From assembly GCF_014189505.1 (NCBI RefSeq), contig NZ_CP050301.1, positions 3,293,501-3,357,500 on the forward strand: a DNA stretch of 64,000 bases. The letters run 5' to 3'. The notes under the pieces are model-generated. The model had not been told where the DNA came from. It did not search any database and worked only from the letters and a program-made list of their open reading frames with translations. This document shows, in pieces, positions 58,591 through 64,000 of the stretch. This DNA comes from Phyllobacterium sp. 628 (GTDB lineage Bacteria > Pseudomonadota > Alphaproteobacteria > Rhizobiales > Rhizobiaceae). Made by a program: the position numbers and the translations under genes. Every line of letters begins with the position of its first letter. Within the stretch, counting starts at the first letter, position 1.

Positions 58591-59218
58591 CTATGCTGAG
58601 GGTCAGCGTTGGATCAGCACCCTCACCCCAAATCTCCGGGCCATGGAAAACCACGGTATAAACATATTGCGGATTTTCGCCCAGACCATGCGCATTGCTA
58701 TCGGGGAAAACAAAACCGTCTCGCACCGCCTCCACAAATCCCACCTTTCCGCGCGCATAGCGCGGCAGACGGGTATGGGTTTCAGGATTGAAATTGCGTG
58801 TCCGCACACGATCTCCGGCTTTGAACAATGGTGCCTGCTCGACAGGCCGGTCACAGGGACCGCCTTTTGCCAGAGCAGCCGCAACATTTTCCGCTTTCAG
58901 CACGCGTTTTGGCTCAGCACCTTTGCCCAGCGAACGACCCTGCTTCAGTTCTTCAGGGGTAATGAATCCGTGCCGCTGAAGCAGGACTTCCAATGCCTTG
59001 GTCCAGATTTCATAATAGCTGGACGAATAATAGTCGGCCGGATGCAGGCTTTCGCGGGCATGACGGCTCTCATCAATATTCCAGTGCCCCATGCCGCCGG
59101 CCGCCAATGTCAGACCAAGCGCCCGCTTTTCCCATGACGCATGGAAATACGGCTCGTCCTTTTCCGGATTGACCGGACCAAAGCCCATCTGTCCGCCGAT
59201 ATCCTGTGCTCCGTTCAT
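58559..59218 (-). CDS. nthB: Nitrile hydratase beta subunit
   Basis: A 219-residue subunit. [20 protein letters not shown] is the conserved N-terminus, [13 protein letters not shown] and [29 protein letters not shown] are typical, and the C-terminal [17 protein letters not shown] closes the SH3-like domain. With the alpha subunit it hydrates nitriles to amides. The ATG overlaps the nthA stop by 4 bp. Confidence 0.93.
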   Translation of the reverse strand: MNGAQDIGGQMGFGPVNPEKDEPYFHASWEKRALGLTLAAGGMGHWNIDESRHARESLHPADYYSSSYYEIWTKALEVLLQRHGFITPEELKQGRSLGKGAEPKRVLKAENVAAALAKGGPCDRPVEQAPLFKAGDRVRTRNFNPETHTRLPRYARGKVGFVEAVRDGFVFPDSNAHGLGENPQYVYTVVFHGPEIWGEGADPTLTLSIDAWESYLELA

Positions 59219-59832
59219 GCGGCCTCCGGTACACGTGCCAAACCGGTGCCGATCATCGAGTCGCGCGTTACCAGTTCGGCAAGCTGCTCTTCGCTCCAGC
59301 CTTCAGTCCCTTCCGGGCGCAGTGGAATGATCAGATATCGCAGTTCTGCTGTTGAATCCCACACGCGGATATTCATGGTATCAGGCAAAATCAGATCAAA
59401 CTCCGCCAGAACACCGCGCGGATCGATCACTGCTCGGGAGCGATAGGGAGGCGACTTGTACCAGACCGGCGGTAAACCCAGCACCGACCACGGATAACAC
59501 GAGCACAGAGTGCAAACGACGAGGTTGTGGGTCTCAGGCGTGTTGAACACTGCCTGCATATGTTCGCCCTGACGCCCGGTATAACTCAGCGAAGCGATAG
59601 CCGCGGTTGCATCGCGCCTCAGCCAGGCATTGAATTCCGGATCAACCCAAGCTTTGGCGACAACTTTTGCCCCATTGCGCGGTCCGATTTTGGTCTCGTA
59701 TGTCTCAACAATGGCATCGATCGCTTTTGGATCAACCAGACCTTTTTCGGTGAGGATCGTCTCCAATGCCCGCACCCGCGCAGCCATAGGGTCAAGTTCA
59801 TTGTCGTGGGGGTGGTCATGATCATGGGACAT
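59215..59832 (-). CDS. nthA: Nitrile hydratase alpha subunit, cobalt type
   Basis: A 205-residue catalytic subunit. The metal site is CTLCSC (Cys107, Cys110, Cys112); the Thr in place of Ser after the first cysteine marks the non-corrin cobalt type rather than the iron type. The oxidised cysteines form the claw around the metal. [20 protein letters not shown] and [11 protein letters not shown] are conserved. The N-terminal His/Asp-rich stretch ([12 protein letters not shown]) could bind metal. No amidase or regulator is adjacent. Confidence 0.93.
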   Translation of the reverse strand: MSHDHDHPHDNELDPMAARVRALETILTEKGLVDPKAIDAIVETYETKIGPRNGAKVVAKAWVDPEFNAWLRRDATAAIASLSYTGRQGEHMQAVFNTPETHNLVVCTLCSCYPWSVLGLPPVWYKSPPYRSRAVIDPRGVLAEFDLILPDTMNIRVWDSTAELRYLIIPLRPEGTEGWSEEQLAELVTRDSMIGTGLARVPEAA

Positions 59833-59869
59833 GGTGGAAACTTATGCGCCTCCCGCATTTCACGCAAGA

Positions 59870-60463
59870 TCAGCGAAGCATTGGCCAAAGGCTGGCGACC
59901 AGCAAAGCTGCCATCGTGATGTTGAACCATTTCAGCCGCGCGGGGTCGGACAGCCAGCCGCGCATGAACTGGCCGAAGGCTGCCCAAGTGGACACCGAAG
60001 GAACGTTCACGATTGCAAAAGCGATGCCCACAATGAGAACCGTAATGTAATAGGCCTGGGGCGATGTATAGGTCGCCATGGCAGTTACCGCCATTACCCA
60101 TGCCTTCGGGTTGATCCATTGGAAAGCCGCCGCTTCCAAAAATGTCATTGGCCGGGCGTTCTCATTCACATTCCCAAGGGATCGCGACGTGGCGATCTTG
60201 TAGGCGAGGTAAACCAGATATGCGCCGCCGGCAAATTTCAAAACGGTATATACAACCGGAACGGTCTGGATCAGCGCGCCCAAACCCAATCCAACACCAA
60301 TCAGCAGCGTAAAGAACCCGCTGCCAATGCCGAACATGTGCGGGATAGTGCGCTTGAAACCAAAGTTCACGCCTGACGCAAGCAGCATCAAATTATTCGG
60401 TCCCGGCGTGATCGACGTGACGAATGCAAAAACCAGCAATGTGAAGAAAATTTCGAGCGACAT
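59870..60463 (-). CDS. LysE-family exporter
   Basis: A 197-residue membrane protein with six hydrophobic segments. TSITPGPNNLMLLASGVNFGF is the RhtB/LysE signature, and AFQWINPKAWVMAVTAMA supports it. Exports amino acids or derivatives at the inner membrane. ATG 60463 is used; the longer frame to 60631 is low-complexity and not membrane-like. A perfect inverted repeat lies 68 bp upstream. Confidence 0.87.
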   Translation of the reverse strand: MSLEIFFTLLVFAFVTSITPGPNNLMLLASGVNFGFKRTIPHMFGIGSGFFTLLIGVGLGLGALIQTVPVVYTVLKFAGGAYLVYLAYKIATSRSLGNVNENARPMTFLEAAAFQWINPKAWVMAVTAMATYTSPQAYYITVLIVGIAFAIVNVPSVSTWAAFGQFMRGWLSDPARLKWFNITMAALLVASLWPMLR

Positions 60464-60530
60464 GACAAACCAGACCTGATGTTCTTGAAAACGGTAGGCG
60501 TCGGGCAGACATGGCTCAATCACAATCTTG

Positions 60531-60556
60531 TCAGGGATACAATTACATATCCCTGA
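60531..60556. promoter_or_regulatory. Perfect inverted repeat upstream of the LysE-family gene
   Basis: TCAGGGATA-N8-TATCCCTGA: nine matched base pairs around an 8-nt spacer. It lies between the ilvN stop (60583, same strand) and lysE. There is no T-run, so it reads more like an operator than a terminator. The binding protein is unknown. Confidence 0.45.
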
Positions 60557-60582
60557 TGTCGATTGCGGGCTTGTTCTGCCGG

Positions 60583-61155
60583 TTACATACCCAGTGGACC
60601 GCGATTCATCGCGGCGACGCCGGTCCGGCAAATTTCCACGAGACCGAGCGGCTTCATGATGGCGATGAACTGGTCAATCTTGGAGCCCTTGCCGGTAATC
60701 TCGAAGATGAAATGTTCCGTGGTGGCATCCGCAACCTTGGCGTGAAACGCATCGGCCAGACGCAAGGCTTCATTGCGATTGTCGCCGGAACCCGCAACCT
60801 TCACCAATGCAAGCTCACGCTGGATGGGCTTGTCATTGCCAAGCTCGTCAGCACGTACGGAAAGATCAACAACGCGGTGCACCGGAACAATACGCTCCAG
60901 CTGATGCCGGATCTGATCAAGCACATGCGGCGTGCCCCGCGTCACGATTGTGATGCGCGACAGGTGCTGCTCGTGTTCGGTTTCCGAAACGGTCAGGCTT
61001 TCGATGTTGTAGCCACGGCCGGAAAACAGGCCAATGACCCGGGCAAGCACGCCCGGTTCGTTGTCAACGAGTACCGATAGAACTGTGGTGATCGGTAGCT
61101 CTGTCTCCTTGGCGATGAAATACGCCGAGCCGGAGGCTAGATTTTGAGCATTCAT
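60583..61155 (-). CDS. ilvN: Acetolactate synthase small (regulatory) subunit
   Basis: A 190-residue ACT-domain subunit that stimulates the large subunit and confers valine feedback inhibition. VLVDNEPGVLARVIGLFSGRGYNIESL is the ACT motif; a C-terminal ACT-like domain follows. Start at MNAQNLASGSAYFIA. It is 22 bp downstream of ilvI, forming one operon. Also called ilvH. Confidence 0.94.
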   Translation of the reverse strand: MNAQNLASGSAYFIAKETELPITTVLSVLVDNEPGVLARVIGLFSGRGYNIESLTVSETEHEQHLSRITIVTRGTPHVLDQIRHQLERIVPVHRVVDLSVRADELGNDKPIQRELALVKVAGSGDNRNEALRLADAFHAKVADATTEHFIFEITGKGSKIDQFIAIMKPLGLVEICRTGVAAMNRGPLGM

Positions 61156-61177
61156 AATGGTGTTCCTCTCCGGTATC

Positions 61178-62983
61178 TTAAACGAGCTGCCGTCCCTTGG
61201 CATCGATAGCATTGGCAACGGCTTCGTCGGTCGCTTCGTCAGGCAAAAGCATTTCATTATGCGCCTTGCCGGAAGGGATCATCGGGAAGCAGTTCGCCAG
61301 ATTGGCAACGCGGCAATCGAACAGAACCGGTTTCTTGACATCGATCATTTCCTGAATCGCATCATCCAGTTCGCCCGGCTTTTCGCAGCGGATGCCATGG
61401 CCGCCATAGGCTTCCGCCAGTTTGACGAAATCAGGCAGAGCTTCCGTATAGGAGTGCGACAGGCGGTTACCATGCAGCAATTGCTGCCACTGGCGCACCA
61501 TACCCATATACTGGTTGTTCAGAATGAAGATCTTGATCGGCGCTTCATATTGTACCGCCGCGCTCATTTCCTGCATCGTCATCTGCACTGAAGCGTCACC
61601 GGCAATGTCGATAACCAGTGAATTCGGATGGGCGATCTGCACACCCAATGCTGCGGGCAGGCCATAACCCATCGTACCCAGACCACCAGACGTCATCCAA
61701 CGGTTCGGCTTTTCAAAGCCATAGAACTGCGCCGCCCACATCTGGTGCTGGCCCACTTCCGTGGTGATGAACGTGTCACGATCCTTGGTCAGCTCGTAAA
61801 GACGTTCCAGCGCATATTGCGGCATGATCACGTCCTTGTTGTGCGTATAGGACAGTGACTTGCGCGCGCGCCATTTATCGATCTGTGACCACCACTCGCC
61901 CATCGCCTTTTTATCAGGACGCTCGGAGGATGCACGCCACAGGCGGATCATGTCTTCAAGCACCCGGCCCACATCGCCGATGACAGGAACGTCAACGCGC
62001 ACTGCCTTGTTGATCGAAGATGGATCGATATCGATGTGAATCTTCTTGGAGTTGGGCGAAAAGCCGTTGAGACGCCCGGTGATACGATCGTCGAAACGCG
62101 CGCCGATACAAACCATGACATCGCAATCATGCATCGTCATGTTTGCTTCATACGTGCCGTGCATGCCCAACATGCCCAGCCAGTTCTTGCCCGATGCCGG
62201 ATAGGCGCCCAATCCCATCAGGGTCGATGTAATCGGGAAATTGGTGAGTTCAACCAGTTCACGCAGCAACTGGCTGGCCTGTGTGCCGGAATTGATAACA
62301 CCACCGCCCGAATAGATGACCGGACGCTTTGCTGTCGCCATCAGGGCAACAGCCTGCTTGATCGCCTCGATATCTCCCTCAACCTTCGGGCGATAGCTGG
62401 TGCGCCGCGACGTTTCCGGCGGTGTGTACATACCGGTGGCAAATTGAACGTCCTTGGGAACGTCAACGAGAACCGGGCCCGGACGGCCAGTGCGCGCAAC
62501 ATGGAAGGCTTCGTGCAGAACACGGGCCAGATCGTTGACGTCCTTTACCAGCCAATTGTGCTTGGTGCAGGGACGGGTGATACCGATTGTATCGCACTCC
62601 TGAAACGCGTCCGAACCGATGAGCGTTGTCGGCACCTGGCCGCTGATGCAAACCAGAGGGATGGAATCCATCAGCGCATCCTGCAGCGGCGTCACCGCAT
62701 TGGTTGCGCCGGGGCCTGATGTCACCAGCATAACGCCAACCTTGCCGGTGGAACGGGCATAGCCTTCAGCCGCATGACCAGCGCCCTGCTCATGGCGAAC
62801 CAGAACGTGATTGATCTTGTCCTGCTGGTGGAGCTCATCATAAATCGGGAGAACAGCGCCGCCGGGATAACCGAAAATATCCGTAACACCCTGATCAATC
62901 AGCGCCTGAATGACCATTTCGGCACCGGTCATTTCCCGGCGTTGCGATGGGCGGCTGTCACTATCCTGTTTGTCTGCAGTCAT
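61178..62983 (-). CDS. ilvI: Acetolactate synthase large subunit
   Basis: A 601-residue TPP enzyme making acetolactate from pyruvate. VTDIFGYPGGAVLPIYDE holds the catalytic Glu region; HEQGAGHAAEGYARS, GPGATNAVTPLQDALMDSIP and the TPP/Mg motif IAGDASVQMTMQEMSAAVQY follow. ATG 62983 is chosen: it follows GGGAAGAGA and lies just upstream of the conserved core, whereas extending the frame to 63244 would run over the leader and attenuator. Controlled by a leader-peptide attenuator. Confidence 0.95.
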   Translation of the reverse strand: MTADKQDSDSRPSQRREMTGAEMVIQALIDQGVTDIFGYPGGAVLPIYDELHQQDKINHVLVRHEQGAGHAAEGYARSTGKVGVMLVTSGPGATNAVTPLQDALMDSIPLVCISGQVPTTLIGSDAFQECDTIGITRPCTKHNWLVKDVNDLARVLHEAFHVARTGRPGPVLVDVPKDVQFATGMYTPPETSRRTSYRPKVEGDIEAIKQAVALMATAKRPVIYSGGGVINSGTQASQLLRELVELTNFPITSTLMGLGAYPASGKNWLGMLGMHGTYEANMTMHDCDVMVCIGARFDDRITGRLNGFSPNSKKIHIDIDPSSINKAVRVDVPVIGDVGRVLEDMIRLWRASSERPDKKAMGEWWSQIDKWRARKSLSYTHNKDVIMPQYALERLYELTKDRDTFITTEVGQHQMWAAQFYGFEKPNRWMTSGGLGTMGYGLPAALGVQIAHPNSLVIDIAGDASVQMTMQEMSAAVQYEAPIKIFILNNQYMGMVRQWQQLLHGNRLSHSYTEALPDFVKLAEAYGGHGIRCEKPGELDDAIQEMIDVKKPVLFDCRVANLANCFPMIPSGKAHNEMLLPDEATDEAVANAIDAKGRQLV

Positions 62984-63061
62984 CGATCTCTTCCCGTCTA
63001 TTCTGCGGCTCTCGGCCTTCCAGAAGGTGTTTTCGTTTAGCGTAAGGTTTGGAAATAAAAA

Positions 63062-63079
63062 AGGCCCCCGAAGGAGCCT
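63062..63079 (-). terminator. Attenuator terminator of ilvI
   Basis: Minus strand: AGGCTCC, loop TTCG, GGGGCCT, then TTTTTTATTTCC. Seven pairs (one G-U) capped by a stable UUCG loop with a T run, 79 nt before the ilvI start. It is the stop/go switch of the leader described next. Confidence 0.9.
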
Positions 63080-63085
63080 GTGTTT

Positions 63086-63134
63086 CGCGCATGGGAGCTT
63101 TCGCCGGATGTTTATAACACCCTGCCCATGCGCG
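63086..63134 (-). promoter_or_regulatory. Leader hairpin of ilvI
   Basis: A perfect 10-bp inverted repeat CGCGCATGGG (minus strand 63134-63125) with CCCATGCGCG (63095-63086). The first arm overlaps codons 10-13 of the leader peptide, so a translating ribosome would disturb this hairpin. An alternative antiterminator pairing with the terminator arm is not obvious to me. Confidence 0.6.
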
Positions 63135-63162
63135 GTCCCACGACGATAAGAACTGTTTTCAT
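63112..63162 (-). CDS. ilvI leader peptide, MKTVLIVVGPRMGRVL
   Basis: A 16-residue ORF with five Val/Leu/Ile codons in a row at positions 4-8 and Val-Leu before the stop, 7 of 16 residues being branched-chain. It is followed by a hairpin and terminator upstream of acetolactate synthase, the layout of attenuation by ribosome stalling when Val, Leu or Ile tRNAs are uncharged. The upstream ribosome site is weak. Length, composition and placement make it convincing. Confidence 0.8.
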   Translation of the reverse strand: MKTVLIVVGPRMGRVL

Positions 63163-63339
63163 GGTCGCGGACGATAATTAAGCAATTTCTATCCGTCAAC
63201 GGCAAAATTGAAATGTTTGCAAACATTCGGGATGCACGGCGCAATATCCGTCAAATGCCGAACTCCTTGCTAAGATATTCTCAATGCCTCGCGATTATGG
63301 TGCAAAATCTGCCGTCAGTTCCGGGGTTGATCGCCACAC

Positions 63340-64000
63340 ATGAGCTTCGAAGCCTTACCCACCACGACAACAAGGCCCGCCGTCCGCAACCGGACCGACG
63401 GGCATGTCATCGAGTGCAATGGCGATAAAGCCATCATCCATGCCAAGACCGGTCCATCCATAACCGCGTCTGAAGATTATTGGTCTGTCGGTCAGCTCAT
63501 TTCCATTCAGGTCGCGGCCAGCCGTGTTGTCGGTCTGGTTTACAAGGTTGATCTTCCCAATCCAGAATGGCAAGCGGATGTCGACCAGAGCATCCACATC
63601 CACATCGAACTCGTCGGTCAGGTGGATACGCAAGATGACGGCAAGCTGCGCTTTTCCTCCGGTATCACGACGTACCCGCATATGGGTGCTATCGCCCACC
63701 GTATTCGCGCTGCCGATCTGGCAACCATCTACACATCAACACTGAAGAATACGGTTTCCATCGGCCATCTCTCGCAGAACGCTGAAATCCCCGCCCTGAT
63801 CTCGGTCGATAACCTGATCTCGCGCCACTTCGCTGTTCTCGGAAGTACCGGTGTCGGCAAATCCAGTGCGGTAACCTTGCTCCTGCGCAAGATCATCTCG
63901 CAGCGTCCTGATCTGCGTGTGCTTATTCTCGATCCGCACAATGAATTCGCCAGTGCATTTCCGGATCTCGCCATTTCCATTGATTACAACACATTTGACT
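63340..64000 (+). CDS. HerA-like DUF87 ATPase, 3' truncated
   Basis: The first 220 codons of a HerA/FtsK-superfamily ATPase; the gene runs off the window. The N-terminal ~160 residues form a HAS-barrel-like domain, followed by Walker A GSTGVGKSSAV at about residue 168 and LILDPHNEFASAF, the conserved acidic strand. HerA proteins are hexameric DNA translocases, in bacteria often paired with a nuclease (NurA or SIR2) in repair or defence. The partner, if any, is outside the window. The start ATG 63340 begins MSFEALPTTT. Confidence 0.8.
   Translation, partial: MSFEALPTTTTRPAVRNRTDGHVIECNGDKAIIHAKTGPSITASEDYWSVGQLISIQVAASRVVGLVYKVDLPNPEWQADVDQSIHIHIELVGQVDTQDDGKLRFSSGITTYPHMGAIAHRIRAADLATIYTSTLKNTVSIGHLSQNAEIPALISVDNLISRHFAVLGSTGVGKSSAVTLLLRKIISQRPDLRVLILDPHNEFASAFPDLAISIDYNTFD

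Noticed and set aside
62984-63244. 87-codon N-terminal extension of ilvI
   Set aside because: It would cross the leader peptide, hairpin and terminator; conserved sequence begins after 62983.

Overview
The window comes from an alphaproteobacterium of the order Hyphomicrobiales (Rhizobiales), most likely of the Brucellaceae/Phyllobacteriaceae type (Phyllobacterium, Ochrobactrum or a close relative). The pointers are a fused SecDF, a BA14K-type secreted protein, a DUF1127 small protein next to a LysR regulator, an ExoD-family protein, a thiC-thiO-thiS-thiG operon behind a TPP riboswitch, an ilvI leader attenuator, and the mirror-image intergenic palindromes typical of these genomes. The genus is an inference. 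There is no prophage, plasmid backbone, CRISPR array or rRNA.

Layout. 1-1.1 kb: a truncated DUF4893 gene and an ExoD-like membrane protein. 1.3-7.4 kb: a one-carbon/corrinoid block (virulence-factor-domain protein, MetF-like reductase, methyltetrahydrofolate:corrinoid methyltransferase, ferredoxin-ASKHA reactivase) followed by a ROK kinase and CutC. 7.7-9 kb: a LysR regulator divergent from a DUF1127 protein. 9.2-22.6 kb: methylated-glycine catabolism, with a GbdR-like regulator, a dimethylglycine dehydrogenase-like enzyme and soxDAG, interspersed with a VWA-like protein and a large mechanosensitive channel. 22.6-25.2 kb: purine breakdown (guanine deaminase, urate hydroxylase PuuD). 25.5-32.5 kb: a 2OG oxygenase, SecDF (frameshifted), a YbaL-type antiporter and a flippase-like membrane protein. 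32.7-37.2 kb: a serine hydrolase, the sulfate permease genes sbp-cysT-cysW without cysA, and an Rrf2 regulator. 37.4-38.5 kb: an IS110 element. 38.6-43.2 kb: a frameshifted methyltransferase and the thiamine operon. 43.3-48.6 kb: FMN reductase, rpsU, RidA, tRNA-Lys, PhzF, NUDIX, an EEP nuclease and a BA14K protein. 48.6-57.7 kb: ilvC, TetR, a flavin monooxygenase, kup (frameshifted), pdxJ, tenA, DUF930, GNAT and a RecD-like helicase. 57.8-64 kb: a cobalt-type nitrile hydratase operon, a LysE exporter, ilvI-ilvN with an attenuator, and the start of a HerA-like ATPase.

The glycine betaine/sarcosine genes, the folate-linked corrinoid genes and the two GcvT-containing oxidases (the DMGDH-like enzyme and SoxA) all feed methyl or methylene groups to tetrahydrofolate, so the first 22 kb can be read as one C1 catabolic neighbourhood, though pieces (substrate:corrinoid methyltransferase, corrinoid protein, soxB) are missing from the window.

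The most striking observation is the IS110 element at 37388-38540. It sits inside one arm of a repeated intergenic palindrome. The noncoding stretch upstream of its transposase contains, in the right order and orientation, four short guide segments that match the actual target site (7 and 9 nt) and the element's own ends (7 and 7 nt), flanked by hairpins. This is the architecture of an IS110 bridge RNA, readable directly from the sequence. Second is a 16-residue leader peptide rich in Val/Leu/Ile followed by a textbook terminator upstream of ilvI. Three genes (secDF, kup and a methyltransferase) are each broken by a single-base change in a homopolymer, which suggests read errors rather than decay.
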